From NCBI RefSeq assembly GCF_014203695.1, contig NZ_JACHJO010000003.1, positions 377,272-441,271 of the forward strand: a stretch of DNA of 64,000 nt. The letters are read 5' to 3'. The notes under the pieces are model-generated. The model did no database searches and was not told the origin of the DNA. It saw only the letters and a list, made by a program, of their open reading frames with translations. The DNA comes from Nocardiopsis algeriensis. GTDB taxonomy: Bacteria > Actinomycetota > Actinomycetes > Streptosporangiales > Streptosporangiaceae. Shown here in pieces: positions 31,895-42,973 of this stretch (positions are counted from its first letter, which is position 1; each line of letters opens with the position of its first letter). A program made the translations under genes and the position numbers.

Positions 31895-33832
31895 TCAGTC
31901 GTCGTCCTCGTCCTCGCCGAGGTCGAAGGGCGTCGCGGTGATCGTGATCTCCGTGCCCTCGGGGGCCTCGCCCTCGTGGGACTGGGCGGACACGGTCCGG
32001 CCGCCGAGGATGCGCTCCACCTTGACCTTGAAGCCGGCCTCCTCCAGTTCCTCCTTGGCGTCCTTGACCGACATGCCGACCACGTCGGGGATCTCGACGG
32101 GGGGCGGACCCGTGGAGACCGTGAGCTGGACCGTGTCGCCGGCGCCGACGATGGAGCCGGAGTCGGGGGACTGGCTGATCACCAGGCCTTCCTTGACGTC
32201 CTCGCTCGCCTCCTCGGCGATCTGGACGTCCAGCCCCAGCGAGGTCAGGGCGCTCTCGGCCTGCGCCAGTTCCTGGCCGCCGACCGCGGGCACCTCGATG
32301 CCCCGGCTGACGGTGACGGTCACCGTCTCCTCGCGGTCGGCCTGCTCGCCCGCGGCCGGTGTGGTGGACACCACCTCGCCCGGGGCCACGCCCTCGGCGT
32401 CGACCTCCTCCCGGACGATGGAGTCCTTCTCGAAGCCGAGATCCTCCAGGGCCTCGACGGCATCGGAGTCGTCCTGCTTCACCAGATCGGGCATCTCCAC
32501 GTACTGGGGCCCCTTGGAGAGGTGCACGGTGACCTCGGTGCCGGGGGAGAGGCGCTCCCCGGCCTCGGGATCGGTGGAGGCGACCGCGCCCACCTCGACG
32601 TCGTCGCTGTAGACGGTCTCCTCGGACAGGTCGTAGATCAGACCCTCGGTGCGGATGGCCTCACGCGCGGCCTCGGGGGAGGACCCCACCACGTCGGGCA
32701 CCTCCTCGAAGCGGCCGACCAGGACCCACCAGCCGCCGGCGAGCAGCACGAGGGCGAGCAGCGCGGCGCCGACACCGATGAGCAGGCCCCGGCGGGGCGG
32801 ATCCCCGCCACCGTCGCCGTACTCGTCGTAGCCCTCGTCGAACCCGCCCATGTCGACGACCATGGTGGCGTTCTCGGTGCCCGGTCCGGCGCCGCCCGCG
32901 ATGAGCTGAGGGGCGGTGACGGAGGCCGTGGCCGCCTCACCGGGGTTGACCGGAGGCAGCGGGGCACCGCCTTTGCGCTGGTCGGCGGGCAGACCGTGCA
33001 GCACCTCCAGAACCCTGGCCAGGTACTGGCCCGCGTTTCCGGGGCGGTAGCGGGGGTCGCGCTCGGTGGCCTTGGTGACCAGGGCGTCGACCTCGGGCGC
33101 CAGCCCCGGCAGGAAGTGGGAAGGACGCGGAACGTCCTCGTTGACGTGCTGGTAGGCGATCGCGATGGGGGTCTCACCGGTGTGCGGCTGGCTGCCGGTG
33201 AGCAGCTCGTAGAGCATGATGCCCGCCGCGTAGACGTCGGTACGCGCGTCGGCGGTGCCCCGCTCGATCTGCTCGGGTGCCAGATAGGCGGCGGTGCCCA
33301 TGAGAGTGCCGGTGCGGGTGAGTCCCTGGGTGGACTGCTCCACCGCGCGGGCCAGACCGAAGTCGGCGACCTTGATCCGGCCGTCCTCGGTGATGAGGAC
33401 GTTCTCGGGCTTGATGTCGCGGTGCACCATGCCCGCCTGGTGGGCGGCGCCCAGGGCGGCCAGCACCGGCGCCATCACGTTCAGGGCGTCGTAGGCAGAC
33501 AGGCGCCCGCGTTCCTTGAGCAGTGCCCGCAGCGTGCGGCCGGGAACGTACTCCATGGCGAGGAAGACGTGGCCCCGGTCCTCCCCCTGGTCGAAGACCT
33601 GGACGACATTGGGGTGGGAGAGCTTCGCCACGGAGTGCGCCTCGTTGATGAAGCGCTGCACGAAGGTGGGGTCCTGGGCGAGGGAGGGGTGCATCACCTT
33701 CAGCGCGAGCCGTCGGTCCAGCCTCAGGTCGTGGGCGACGTAGACGGTCGCCATCCCGCCACCGGCGATTCTGGACTCCACGAAGTAGCGCTGGTCCAGC
33801 GTCTCGCCTACGAGCGGGTCGGAAGTCGTCAT
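31895..33832 (-). CDS. PASTA-domain Ser/Thr protein kinase (PknB/PknL type)
   Basis: A 645-residue membrane kinase. Cytoplasmic kinase domain (about 16-275): AGGGMATVY loop, Lys45 in LALKVM, catalytic HRDIKPEN (Asp139), DFG 157-159 and a Thr-rich activation loop [18 protein letters not shown] linker, one membrane helix (349-373) and four extracellular PASTA repeats ([32 protein letters not shown]) follow. PASTA repeats bind muropeptides or lipid II in the family. The position between DAHP synthase and an Rv2175c-like gene is that of M. tuberculosis PknL, which lacks PASTA repeats. ATG 33832 is chosen where the kinase N-terminus ([14 protein letters not shown]) begins; the ribosome site is weak. 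Confidence 0.92.
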   Translation of the reverse strand: MTTSDPLVGETLDQRYFVESRIAGGGMATVYVAHDLRLDRRLALKVMHPSLAQDPTFVQRFINEAHSVAKLSHPNVVQVFDQGEDRGHVFLAMEYVPGRTLRALLKERGRLSAYDALNVMAPVLAALGAAHQAGMVHRDIKPENVLITEDGRIKVADFGLARAVEQSTQGLTRTGTLMGTAAYLAPEQIERGTADARTDVYAAGIMLYELLTGSQPHTGETPIAIAYQHVNEDVPRPSHFLPGLAPEVDALVTKATERDPRYRPGNAGQYLARVLEVLHGLPADQRKGGAPLPPVNPGEAATASVTAPQLIAGGAGPGTENATMVVDMGGFDEGYDEYGDGGGDPPRRGLLIGVGAALLALVLLAGGWWVLVGRFEEVPDVVGSSPEAAREAIRTEGLIYDLSEETVYSDDVEVGAVASTDPEAGERLSPGTEVTVHLSKGPQYVEMPDLVKQDDSDAVEALEDLGFEKDSIVREEVDAEGVAPGEVVSTTPAAGEQADREETVTVTVSRGIEVPAVGGQELAQAESALTSLGLDVQIAEEASEDVKEGLVISQSPDSGSIVGAGDTVQLTVSTGPPPVEIPDVVGMSVKDAKEELEEAGFKVKVERILGGRTVSAQSHEGEAPEGTEITITATPFDLGEDEDDD

Positions 33833-34108
33833 GTCCACGGCGGAGTAGTGTCCTTGCTGCGGGGAGCGCGGGCTGTCGCGGCGGTGGCGCGTACCCGGCA
33901 CCAGGTGTCGAACCGACACGATAGCGGAAGCCCGCGCAGGATCTGCCCCGCGGTCGGCGGCGCGCCCCTCCACGGGCCGGGCGGACGCGCGCTGTTGGTT
34001 CTCTGTGCTCGCGGCGTCCTCCTGGGGACGACACGTCCACTCCAAGGTAGGGGACGGCGCCAAACCCGTGTCCGCGCCGCCTTCCGGCGGGCGGCGCGGG
34101 GACGCGGG

Positions 34109-35087
<979 letters not shown>

Positions 35088-35097
<10 letters not shown>

Positions 35098-36323
35098 TGA
35101 TGCTCCCAGTTCGTCGTGTGCCCGGACACCTCCGGGCGGTCGGCGGCGAACCGCCGCGCGTACTCCGGCAGGGCCTCCCCGGTGAGGACCTGCGCCATGG
35201 CCTCGCCGGTGACGGGGGCCAGCAGCACCCCGTGCCGGAAGTGGCCCCCGGCCAGGTGCAGTCCACCGACCCCGGTGGGCCCCAGCAGGGGTGCGTTGTC
35301 GGGAGAGCCCGGACGCAGTCCCACACAGGTCTCGGTGACCTCCAGCTCGTCCACCCCCGGCACGAGCTCCCGCGCGTCCCTGAGCACCTGCCACAGGCCG
35401 CCGACGGTGAGGGAGGTGTCGTGGCCCCGCTCCTCCTGTGTGGCGCCGACGACCACCTCGCCGTCGGCTCGCGGCACCAGATAGACGGGAGAGCCCCGGA
35501 CCAGGCCGCGGACCGTCCGGTGCACCAGCGGTGGCTCGCCGGCGGGCACCCGGGTGCGCAGCAGCTGGCCCTTGACGGGGCGCAGCGGCGGAACCACCGG
35601 CCGGGGAACCTTCACGCGGTCGCTCCGGCAGCCGGCGGCCAGCACCACCTGGCCGGCGGGCAGGACGCGCCCGTCGGAGAGGACCGCACCCAGGCGTGCG
35701 CCACCGGGGCCGCCCGCCGTGATCTCCACGACACGCTCCCGGACCTCGGCCACCCCCGCGCGGGTCCCGGCCGCGGCGAGGGCGCGCAGCAGCAGCCGGG
35801 GATCCACCGAGTGGTCCTCCGGGGCGAGCACGCCGCCGCGCACCGACGGGGCGAGCATCGGCTCCAGACGGCGGCACTCGCGGCCGGTCAGCCGCTCGGC
35901 GCGCACGCCGAGACGCCCCTGGAGGCCGTGCAGTTCGGTGAGGACGGCCAGGTCGTCGCGGTCGAAGGCGACCAGGAGCGTGCCGGTGGTGCGGTATCCC
36001 ACCCGGATGCCGGAGGCCTCCTCCAGCTCGGCGACGAAGTCGGCGTACATGCCCGCCGACCGGATCCCGAGCTCCATGAGGGGCTCCTCGCCGAACACCG
36101 CCTCGGTGGCCGGGGTGAGCATGCCGGCGGCGACGGCGGAGGCGGAGCGGGAGGCGGACGGGGCGGTCACGGGGTCGGGCTCGACCAGGGTGACCCGCAG
36201 GCCCCTCTGCGCGGCCCTCCAGGCGGTCACCCGCCCGGCGAGCCCGCCGCCGACCACGACGGTCGCGTGTTCCTCGGCGGGCGGACGGATCCTTCCGGAC
36301 CGGAGGTCCTCCTGCGTACGCAC
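35088..36323 (-). CDS. thiO: Glycine oxidase ThiO
   Basis: FAD enzyme that oxidises glycine to the dehydroglycine needed by ThiG. The 411-residue DAO-family protein has the dinucleotide motif VVVGGGLAG near residue 22, the FAD/substrate segments ALAAAGTRAGVAEV and VVLAAGCRSDRV, and a C-terminal GLRPGSPDNAPLLGPT plus GHFRHGVLLAP, typical of glycine oxidases. GTG 36323 follows the TPP riboswitch directly, with its SD (GGGAGGGGAG) lying in the 3' end of the riboswitch. It is the first gene of thiO-thiS-thiG. Oxygen-dependent thiazole synthesis is therefore expected rather than ThiH chemistry. Confidence 0.92.
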
Positions 36324-36337
36324 GGTGCGGTCTCCCC

Positions 36338-36425
36338 TCCCTTCGCCGGCATGACCCGGATCAGGTTCGTGCGGTCGGAGGCGGACAGCCTCCCTCTCAG
36401 CCGGGTCCCCCCGGCTCCCGCGGGA
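36338..36425 (-). ncRNA. TPP riboswitch (THI element)
   Basis: On the minus strand, upstream of thiO, the conserved pieces appear in order: GGGAGCC, GGCTGAGAGGG, then GAACCTGATCCGGGTCATG and [14 protein letters not shown]1 helix forms between TCCC (36422-36425) and GGGA (36338-36341). The 3' end merges with the thiO Shine-Dalgarno, so thiamine pyrophosphate binding probably blocks translation start. Confidence 0.95.
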
Positions 36426-36528
36426 CGTGAATGCTCGGGCCCATCCTACGCATCCCCGCCGCGGGAATCAGTGGCGGGGATCTCCTTCGGTCCGGGCCCG
36501 CCGGGACGCCCCTGTTCCCCCGGTGTGG

Positions 36529-36534
36529 CAGATT
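36529..36534 (+). promoter_or_regulatory. -10-like box before the Rv2175c-type gene
   Basis: CAGATT six nt before GTG 36541. Weak, but in the same leaderless position as several neighbours. Confidence 0.3.
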
Positions 36535-36540
36535 GGTGGG

Positions 36541-36900
36541 GTGACACCGAGCGATCTCGACATCGAAGCACTGGTCGGCGAGTGGCTGACCCTCAAGGAG
36601 GCGGCCGCGCCTCTGGGCGTGAGCCCGAACGCCGTCAAGACACTCATCCGGGAAGGGCGACTGGCGGGCGTGGTCCGGGGCGGAGAGCTGTGCATCCCCG
36701 CGGCCTTCGTCGACGGCGACAACTTCGTCAAGGGCCTCCAGGGCACACTCGTCCTGCTCGGCGACGCGGGCTTCTCCTCCGAGGAGGCCCTGCGGTGGCT
36801 GTTCACCCCCGACGCGTCCCTGCCGGGCACACCCATGGAGGCCCTGCGCGGCAACCGGGGCACCGAGGTGCGCCGCCGCGCCCAGGGCCTCGCCTTCTGA
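36541..36900 (+). CDS. Rv2175c-family winged-helix DNA-binding protein
   Basis: A 119-residue protein with an N-terminal helix-turn-helix (LTLKEAAAPLGVSPNAVKTLIREGRLAGV) and a C-terminal helical part (GLQGTLVLLGDAGFSSEEALRWLFTPDASLPG). The RWLFTPD segment and layout match M. tuberculosis Rv2175c, a DNA-binding substrate of the kinase PknL. Here the PASTA kinase lies 2.7 kb away on the other strand with thi genes between. The long phosphorylated N-terminal arm of Rv2175c is mostly missing; Thr2 is the only Thr before the helix-turn-helix apart from Thr18. The GTG start is set by the domain boundary and an upstream -10-like box. Confidence 0.82.
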   Translation: MTPSDLDIEALVGEWLTLKEAAAPLGVSPNAVKTLIREGRLAGVVRGGELCIPAAFVDGDNFVKGLQGTLVLLGDAGFSSEEALRWLFTPDASLPGTPMEALRGNRGTEVRRRAQGLAF

Positions 36901-36939
36901 CGGGGCCGCCTCCTGTGCGGGGCGCGCCGTCCCGCTCCT

Positions 36940-36968
36940 TTGGGCGGGCCCGCCCGAGGGCCTAGGGT
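36940..36968 (+). promoter_or_regulatory. Leaderless promoter for thiE
   Basis: TTGGGC (36940-36945), a 17-nt spacer and TAGGGT (36963-36968), seven nt before GTG 36976. The best-formed promoter of this kind in the window. Confidence 0.6.
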
Positions 36969-36975
36969 GGTCGGC

Positions 36976-37644
36976 GTGAGGACCAGCCACGGAACCAGCC
37001 TGCGCAAGCGCCTGGACGCATCCCTTCTGTACCTGTGCACCGACGCCCGGAAGGAGCGCGGCGACCTCGCCGAGTTCGCCGATGCCGCTCTCGCCGGGGG
37101 AGTGGACATCATCCAGCTCCGGGACAAGGGCCTGGAGGCCCGCGAGGAGATCGCCGCCCTGGAGGTGCTGCGGGAGGCCTGCGAGCGCCACGGCGCCCTG
37201 CTCGCCGTCAACGACCGCGCCGACATCGCCCGCGCCGTGCGCGCCGACGTGCTGCACCTGGGTCAGCGCGACCTGCCGGTGCCCATGGCCCGCGACATCG
37301 TCGGGGCCGATCCGGTCATCGGCCGCTCCAACAACGACCCCGAGGCGGCGGCCGCCTCCGCGGAGGAGGTCGGCAGCGACTACTTCTGCGTGGGCCCGGT
37401 CTGGGAGACACCGACCAAGCCCGGCCGCCGGGCCGCCGGAACGGGGCTGGTCGAGTACGCCGCGGCGCTGCGCACCGACCGCCCCTGGTTCGCCATCGGA
37501 GGCATCGACGAGGGCAACGTCGACCAGGTCCTGGACGCGGGGGCCCGCCGCATCGTGGTGGTGCGCGCCGTCACCGAGGCCGAGGACCCGAGGTCCGCGG
37601 CCGCCGCGCTGCGCGCCCGGGTGGAGGCGCGCAGCGCGCACTGA
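36976..37644 (+). CDS. thiE: Thiamine-phosphate synthase
   Basis: Couples the pyrimidine pyrophosphate with thiazole phosphate to give thiamine phosphate. The 222-residue TIM barrel has [57 protein letters not shown] and FAIGGID, all family signatures. It is on the opposite strand to thiO-thiS-thiG with the Rv2175c-like gene between, so it is not under the TPP riboswitch. GTG 36976 is supported by a TTGGGC-17-TAGGGT promoter ending 7 nt upstream and by the normal family length. Confidence 0.94.
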   Translation: MRTSHGTSLRKRLDASLLYLCTDARKERGDLAEFADAALAGGVDIIQLRDKGLEAREEIAALEVLREACERHGALLAVNDRADIARAVRADVLHLGQRDLPVPMARDIVGADPVIGRSNNDPEAAAASAEEVGSDYFCVGPVWETPTKPGRRAAGTGLVEYAAALRTDRPWFAIGGIDEGNVDQVLDAGARRIVVVRAVTEAEDPRSAAAALRARVEARSAH

Positions 37645-37652
37645 CCCCGGCG

Positions 37653-38546
37653 TCAGCAGAACACGTGCGACATGGCACTGGGGTGGCGGCGGAGGAAGCC
37701 CTCGATGGACTGGGCGGGGTGGCCGGTCAGCTTCTGGACCGTGGAGGCGACCACGTCCAGCTCGTTCGCCGCGATCGCGGTGTAGGAGGACACCCGGCCC
37801 TCCGCCTCCCACAGGGGCATCCCCTCGGCCAGACGGGCCTCCATCGCCTCCTGCGGGGTCTCGGGCACGTAGCGGATGCTGCGGCCCGTCAGGGCACCCA
37901 GCTTCTCGGCGGTCTCGGCCATGGAGAGCGCCTCGGGGCCGGTGACGTCGTGGGTTGCGTCCTCCGACACGGCAGCGGCCACCGGGTCGGCCAGCACCGC
38001 GGCGGCCACGTCGGCGATGTCGTCGCGTGAGACCCACGCCACCCTGCCCTCGCCCGCGGGGCCGCGCACCTCGCCCCGGTCACTGACCCACGCGGGCAGG
38101 AGGTCCAGGTAGAGGCTGGAGCGCAGGAACGTGTAGGTCAGGCCCGTCGACCGGATGTGGGCCTCGGTGAAGAAGTGCGTCCGCGCGAAGGTGAAGGTGG
38201 AGGCGGGGCCCGCCCCCAGGAAGGACAGGTAGACGATCCGCGACACGCCTGCCTTGAGAGCGCCGTCCACCGCGCTCAGGTGCACGTCGATCCGGTTCTC
38301 GGACTCGGTGGCGGGGACGAGGAAGAGCGTGTCCACGCCCCGGCAGGCCCGCTCGAAGTCGGACGTGTCCTCGTAGGTCGCCATCGCCGCCGTGCTGCCC
38401 GGGTACTCGGGCGCACGGTTGATGTCCCGCACGATGAGCCGTTGCGCCACCCCCAGACGTGCGAGTCGGGCGGCGACCCGCCCGCCCACCGCTCCGGTTG
38501 CCCCGGTCACCCCTATGGTGTGGTTTGTCATGTGATCGTCGCCCAT
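37653..38546 (-). CDS. NmrA/SDR-like NAD(P)-binding protein
   Basis: A 297-residue Rossmann-fold protein of the atypical short-chain dehydrogenase (NmrA) type. The nucleotide motif GVTGATGAVGGRVAARL lies near residue 12; the downstream VDTLFLVPAT and YLSFLGAG segments are typical. The usual catalytic YxxxK is absent, so it may be a redox sensor or a quinone/NAD(P)H-binding reductase like QorB. Its tail is short and ends FLRRHPSAMSHVFC. ATG 38546 has GGGGAG upstream; ATG 38531 is possible. It is convergent with thiE, with only 8 bp between stops. Confidence 0.8.
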   Translation of the reverse strand: MGDDHMTNHTIGVTGATGAVGGRVAARLARLGVAQRLIVRDINRAPEYPGSTAAMATYEDTSDFERACRGVDTLFLVPATESENRIDVHLSAVDGALKAGVSRIVYLSFLGAGPASTFTFARTHFFTEAHIRSTGLTYTFLRSSLYLDLLPAWVSDRGEVRGPAGEGRVAWVSRDDIADVAAAVLADPVAAAVSEDATHDVTGPEALSMAETAEKLGALTGRSIRYVPETPQEAMEARLAEGMPLWEAEGRVSSYTAIAANELDVVASTVQKLTGHPAQSIEGFLRRHPSAMSHVFC

Positions 38547-38611
38547 GACTCCCCATCCTGAAGGACGAGGGCGTGCCGGAGGCTGAGCGGCACGCCCCGA
38601 CTTTCGCCTCG

Positions 38612-39913
38612 TCAGGGAGAGGGGCGCCCCGGGTCCTCCCGCAGGTGTTCCGCACCGGCGGCGGGAGCGGTCGCACGTCCCGGCGAACCGCGCCGGTAGG
38701 CCAGACGGCGCAGCAGCGTCTCGGCCGGTCCCCGCACGCCCGCACGCTCCATGGCGTAGGCCGCGGCGACCGTCACCAGCCACACGGCGACCGCGTACAG
38801 GAACATGGTCCACGCGGTCAGCTGCCCGCCCAGGCCCAGTCCCCACGCGGCCAGCACCGGTGCGCACAGAACAGACTGGGCGAGGTAGGAGCTCAGGGAC
38901 CGCTTGCCCGTGGCGACGATCGCGGTCACGACCGGGCCGTGCGCGCGCCCGCGCGCATCCAGGCGGCGGGCGACCAGGGTGATCAGGGCGATGTAGCCCA
39001 GGCCTCCGGCCAGACCGGTCAGCATGTGCCACATGAGCAGCATCTCCACCTGTCCGGGGGCCAGGTCCCACACGCCGATCTGCGCCAGCGCGGCCGGAAG
39101 GCCACCCAGCCAGCCCGTGGCGATGCCGAGGAAGGCGGTCAGGCGCAGAAGGGACAGGTGCTCGCCCGGTTCCTCCAGGACACGCCGGCGCGCGGCCCAG
39201 AACCCGAACAGGACCGCCGCGGGGACGGCGAGGCCGAGCGCCTGGCCGAGGGAGAGGAACGGCCAGGCCGAGATGCGTCCCAGCGCCGCCCCCAGGACCG
39301 AGGGATCGGAGATGTTGGCCGCGGTCGAGGTGATGCTGCCTCCGACGGAGCTCTGGGCTCCCAGGTCGCCGCCGGCCAGGGTGAAGGCCAGCCCGGCCAG
39401 GCCGAACGCCGTCAGCAGGGCCATCAGGCCGACGATCACCCATGCCCACACCATCTGGGTGGCGGGCCTGCGGCGCAGGAACAACCACCCCAGGAGGAGC
39501 CCGGCCACACCGTAGGCCCCCAGGATGTCGCCCATCCACAGGAGCAGGGCGTGGAGGAAGCCGAACACGATCAGCCACAGGTTGCGGCGGCGCAGCAGTG
39601 CGTTCACGTCCCGCACGTCGGCACCCGCGGCCTCCTGGCGCGTGGCCAACTGCACCATGCCGTACCCGAACAGGAACGCGAACATCGGGTAGCTGCGCAT
39701 GTCCACCGCCATCACGGTGAAGAACTGCGCCGCCCGGTCGAGGACCCCCTCCGGAGCAGGGTGTACGTTCATGAGCCCCGGGTCGCCGGCCCACAGGTAC
39801 CACACGGAGTTGGCGATCGCGATGAACAGGAGCATGAAGCCGCGCGCCAGGTCGGGAGCCAGGGCCCGCTCGCCGGTGTGCACCGGTCCCCGGTGCGGGG
39901 TTCGCCATGTCAT
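38612..39913 (-). CDS. DUF418-family integral membrane protein
   Basis: A 433-residue protein with about nine to ten membrane helices. The N-terminal RALAPDLARGFMLLFIAIAN, the MFAFLFGYGMVQL segment, and the C-terminal GKRSLSSYLAQSVLC followed by an ERAGVRGPAETLLRRL tail are characteristic of DUF418/YeiB proteins. These resemble acyltransferase-3 membrane proteins, but no enzyme activity is established. ATG 39913 has GGAGGG eight nt upstream. It probably precedes the NmrA-like gene on one transcript (65 bp gap), but nothing shows a shared function. Confidence 0.83.
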   Translation of the reverse strand: MTWRTPHRGPVHTGERALAPDLARGFMLLFIAIANSVWYLWAGDPGLMNVHPAPEGVLDRAAQFFTVMAVDMRSYPMFAFLFGYGMVQLATRQEAAGADVRDVNALLRRRNLWLIVFGFLHALLLWMGDILGAYGVAGLLLGWLFLRRRPATQMVWAWVIVGLMALLTAFGLAGLAFTLAGGDLGAQSSVGGSITSTAANISDPSVLGAALGRISAWPFLSLGQALGLAVPAAVLFGFWAARRRVLEEPGEHLSLLRLTAFLGIATGWLGGLPAALAQIGVWDLAPGQVEMLLMWHMLTGLAGGLGYIALITLVARRLDARGRAHGPVVTAIVATGKRSLSSYLAQSVLCAPVLAAWGLGLGGQLTAWTMFLYAVAVWLVTVAAAYAMERAGVRGPAETLLRRLAYRRGSPGRATAPAAGAEHLREDPGRPSP

Positions 39914-40046
39914 GGGAGGGTCCCTCCGGTCCGGTCGGCCTCGTGCTGCCAACGTAACCGGAGAGGGGCGTCCGCACATCCGGGAATCCCTTACGGGAAT
40001 CCCCGGACATTTCCATGAGGGCCTTGCGGGCAGGCCCCGGCCAGCC

Positions 40047-41126
40047 TCAGTGCGCGCGGCGGGTGGCCGCGGCCACGAGCTCGCGCAGCGGCTCCCGGGC
40101 GCTCTCGTCCAGGGCCGGCGACTCCAGCGCCGCGAGGGCCTCGTCCGAGTACCGGGTGACGAGCTCCTCGCAGGCGTCCAGGGCCCCGGAGGACTCGATG
40201 AGGGCGCACATCCACTCCACCGCTTCCATCGACAGGTCCGGCGCCCCCAGCAGGGAGCGGAAGCGGTCGGCGTCGGCGCGGCCGGAACGGGCCAGGGTCT
40301 CGGCCACCACCAGGGTCCGCTTGCCCTCGCGGAGGTCGTCGCCCGCGGGTTTGCCGGTCGTGGACGGGTCGCCGAACACCCCGAGCACGTCGTCGCGCAA
40401 CTGGAAGGCCACGCCCAGGGGGATCCCGTAGGCGGTGTACACCGGGGCCAGCTCCTCGTGGCGTCCCGCCAGGGCGGCGCCCAGGTGCAGCGGCCGCTCG
40501 ATCGTGTACTTGGCGGACTTGTAGCGCATCACCCGCAGCGCGGCCTCGCGTGACTCGGTGCCCCGCACCTGCTCCAACGTGTCCAGGTACTGCCCTGCCA
40601 TCACCTCGGTGCGCATCGCGTCGAAGGGGCTCCGGCCCCGCTGGAGGGACTCCAGCGGGAAACCGCTCGCCTGGTACATCTCGTCGGACCAGGCCAGGCA
40701 CAGGTCGCCGATGAGCACGGCCGCGCCCTGCCCGAAGCCCTCGCTGTCGCCGTTCCAGCCGTGGTCCGCGTGCAGCTTGGCCAGCCTCTTGTGGGTGGCG
40801 GGCAGCCCGCGGCGGGTGTCGCTGTTGTCGATCACGTCGTCGTGGACGAGGGCGCACGCCTGCAGGAACTCCAGGGCCGCGGCGGCCCGGAACACGCGCG
40901 GATCGCCGGCCGCGCCGCCGGCCCCCCTCCAGCCCCAGTAGCAGAACGTCGGGCGCAGGCGCTTGCCTCCTGCGAGCATCGCCTCCAGCGCGTCCATGGC
41001 CGGGGCCAGTTCCGCGCCGATCTCCAGGAGCTGGGCGCGATGGGCGGTGCAGAAGGCCTCCAACTCGGCGTCCACGGCGGAGCGCACGGACGCAACGGGC
41101 GAGGCAGAGGAAGAACTGGCGGACAT
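40047..41126 (-). CDS. Polyprenyl (geranylgeranyl-type) diphosphate synthase
   Basis: Chain-elongating trans-prenyltransferase. The 359-residue helical protein has the first Asp-rich motif [12 protein letters not shown], the second [16 protein letters not shown] for IPP binding, and [10 protein letters not shown]. Residues before the first motif ([11 protein letters not shown]) set chain length, but product length cannot be fixed by eye; C20 is likely from the M. tuberculosis idsA2 position. The start ATG 41126 is supported by a TAGTGT box 6 nt upstream (leaderless). It is divergent from metF, as in the mycobacterial block. Confidence 0.9.
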   Translation of the reverse strand: MSASSSSASPVASVRSAVDAELEAFCTAHRAQLLEIGAELAPAMDALEAMLAGGKRLRPTFCYWGWRGAGGAAGDPRVFRAAAALEFLQACALVHDDVIDNSDTRRGLPATHKRLAKLHADHGWNGDSEGFGQGAAVLIGDLCLAWSDEMYQASGFPLESLQRGRSPFDAMRTEVMAGQYLDTLEQVRGTESREAALRVMRYKSAKYTIERPLHLGAALAGRHEELAPVYTAYGIPLGVAFQLRDDVLGVFGDPSTTGKPAGDDLREGKRTLVVAETLARSGRADADRFRSLLGAPDLSMEAVEWMCALIESSGALDACEELVTRYSDEALAALESPALDESAREPLRELVAAATRRAH

Positions 41127-41132
41127 ACCTGC

Positions 41133-41138
41133 ACACTA
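41133..41138 (-). promoter_or_regulatory. -10 box of a leaderless promoter for the polyprenyl synthase
   Basis: Minus strand TAGTGT, 6 nt before ATG 41126. No Shine-Dalgarno between. Confidence 0.5.
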
Positions 41139-41245
41139 GGGCATGTTTCGCAGGTGCTCGGCCTGCGGCGCGGCCCCTCGGCGCGACCTTGTCCTGGGAT
41201 CTCACATACCGGGACGCCGTTCCCGCACGGTGAGGAGGACTCGCC

Positions 41246-41251
41246 TAAGGT
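41246..41251 (+). promoter_or_regulatory. -10 box of a leaderless promoter for metF
   Basis: TAAGGT, seven nt before ATG 41259. An AAGG within it could also serve as a weak ribosome site. Confidence 0.4.
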
Positions 41252-41258
41252 TGTGGGC

Positions 41259-42209
41259 ATGCTCGCAGCACCGACACGCCCCACAGCAGCCCGCAGTCCC
41301 TCCGCCCGGCCGCGGCACATCCGCGACCTCCTCCGCACGGGCGAGCCGATGTTCTCCTTCGAGTTCTTTCCGCCCCGCAGCCCGGAGGCCAACCAGCGCC
41401 TCTGGCGGGCGATCCGTGAGATCGAGGCCCTGGGCCCCTCCTTCGTCTCCGTCACCTACGGCGCCGGCGGAAGCACCCGGGGCATGACGGTGGAGACCAC
41501 CGAGCGCATCGCGACCGACACCACTCTGCTGCCCGTCGCCCACATGACCCTCGTCGAGCACTCCGTGGCCGAGCTGCGCCACCTCATCGGCCGCCTCGCC
41601 GACGCGGGGGTCTCCAACATGCTCGCGGTGCGCGGCGACCCTCCCGGTGACCCGACCGGGGAGTGGATCCCCCACCCGCAGGGGCTGACCTACGCGGAGG
41701 AGCTCGTCCGGCTCCTCAAGGACAGCGGCGACTTCTGCGTGGGGGTGGCGGCCTTCCCCTACAAGCACCCCCGTTCGGAGGACGTCGCGACCGACACCGA
41801 GCGCTTCGTCCGCAAGTGCGAGGCCGGCGCCGACTACGCCATCACCCAGATGTTCTTCGACCCCGAGGACTACCTGCGCCTGCGCGACCGCGTGGCGGCC
41901 CGCGGCTGCGACGTGCCGATCATCCCGGAGGTCTTCCCGGTGGTGCGCACCTCGTTCATCCCCCGGTCGGAGCAGCTCTCGGGAGCACCCTTCCCCGCGG
42001 CCCTGGCCGAGCGCTTCGCCTCCTTCGGGGACGACGCCGCGGCGGTTCGGGCCTTCGGTATCGAGTACGCCCAGCGCATGTGCGAGCGGCTCCTGGACGA
42101 GGGGGCGCCGGGCATCCACTTCATCACCTCGAACCAGTCCACCGCCACCAGGGAGATCTACCGGGAGGTCGCCGGGCGGCGCCCGTCAGGGGCAGCCGGG
42201 CGGCCATGA
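41259..42209 (+). CDS. metF: 5,10-methylenetetrahydrofolate reductase
   Basis: FAD enzyme that reduces methylene-THF to methyl-THF for methionine synthesis. The 316-residue TIM barrel has [12 protein letters not shown], the catalytic-Glu segment, [56 protein letters not shown] and [11 protein letters not shown] 41259 follows a TAAGGT box by 7 nt. Its last 86 bp overlap the 3' end of the convergent acetyltransferase gene, and the final ~15 residues ([11 protein letters not shown]) lie beyond the conserved fold. Confidence 0.93.
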   Translation: MLAAPTRPTAARSPSARPRHIRDLLRTGEPMFSFEFFPPRSPEANQRLWRAIREIEALGPSFVSVTYGAGGSTRGMTVETTERIATDTTLLPVAHMTLVEHSVAELRHLIGRLADAGVSNMLAVRGDPPGDPTGEWIPHPQGLTYAEELVRLLKDSGDFCVGVAAFPYKHPRSEDVATDTERFVRKCEAGADYAITQMFFDPEDYLRLRDRVAARGCDVPIIPEVFPVVRTSFIPRSEQLSGAPFPAALAERFASFGDDAAAVRAFGIEYAQRMCERLLDEGAPGIHFITSNQSTATREIYREVAGRRPSGAAGRP

Positions 42210-42735
42210 CGGAGAAGGGCTGGTCCGGGCTGCCCGGGAAGGTGAAGTCCTCCAGCACCTCGGTGAACCCGCACGAGCGGTAGAGGTGCCGGGCCGCCGA
42301 CGGCCCCGAGCGGGTGGACAGCACAGCGGTGCGCTCGGGCCTGCCCTCGCACAGAGCGTGCAGGAGCGAGCGTCCCACGCCCTGTCCCTGCGCGTCGGGA
42401 CGGACGTGGACCTCGGCGATCTCCAGGGCGTCGGAGAGCCAGTGGCGCGTGTGGCCGTGCCCGGCCGCGGCGCGCAGGCCGATGGCGACGGTGTCGTGCC
42501 ACCACTGCCCGGGCAGGCCGTGGAAGGCATAGGCGAAGCCGATCGGCGTCCCCTGACGCAGGGCGACGACCGAGCGGAAGCCGGGGTGGTGGGCGTGGCT
42601 GTGCATGACGGCGGCCCGCCCCGGCAGCTGCTGGGGCGGAGGCCTCATCGCCGCCTCGTACACCTCCAGGAGGGCGGGGACGGCGTGCGCGAACGCGGCC
42701 GGGGCCAGTTCGCGCAACTCGGTGTCGGCTGGCAC
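42124..42735 (-). CDS. GNAT-family N-acetyltransferase
   Basis: A 203-residue GNAT protein. The acetyl-CoA pyrophosphate loop is [18 protein letters not shown], preceded by the beta-4 strand ALEIAEVHV and followed by the CGF segment [13 protein letters not shown]. The acceptor substrate is unknown. M. tuberculosis Rv2170 holds the same position. GTG 42735 is supported by a TAATGT box 6 nt upstream. The C-terminal ~28 codons are antisense to the end of metF; the stretch after [11 protein letters not shown] is Arg/Trp-rich and looks like a by-product of that overlap. Confidence 0.83.
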   Translation of the reverse strand: MPADTELRELAPAAFAHAVPALLEVYEAAMRPPPQQLPGRAAVMHSHAHHPGFRSVVALRQGTPIGFAYAFHGLPGQWWHDTVAIGLRAAAGHGHTRHWLSDALEIAEVHVRPDAQGQGVGRSLLHALCEGRPERTAVLSTRSGPSAARHLYRSCGFTEVLEDFTFPGSPDQPFSVMAARLPLTGAARRPPGRSPWWRWTGSR

Positions 42736-42741
42736 GGACCC

Positions 42742-42747
42742 ACATTA
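42742..42747 (-). promoter_or_regulatory. -10 box of a leaderless promoter for the acetyltransferase
   Basis: Minus strand TAATGT, 6 nt before GTG 42735. Confidence 0.45.
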
Positions 42748-42905
42748 GGGCGTGTCCGGCGGATGCCGCCCGCAACGAGCGGGATCCGGGTGCGTCGCGC
42801 GAGGCCGGGCGAGGAGCCGGAGCGGTTCCCCGCCGCCGGCGGAAGCGAGGCGGGAGGGCGCCGGGGTGCGGAGTGCCCGGCCGCGCCGCTGCCGCGGGAA
42901 CGCAG

Positions 42906-42934
42906 CGAGGCCGGCTCCTGGGGAGCCGGCCTCG
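42906..42934 (-). terminator. Terminator after bldD
   Basis: 13-bp perfect stem (42906-42918 / 42922-42934) with a 3-nt loop, 40 bp past the bldD stop. Confidence 0.7.
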
Positions 42935-42973
42935 GGTGCCGGACGGGCCCGGGCGCGTTCCGCGGATGCCCGT

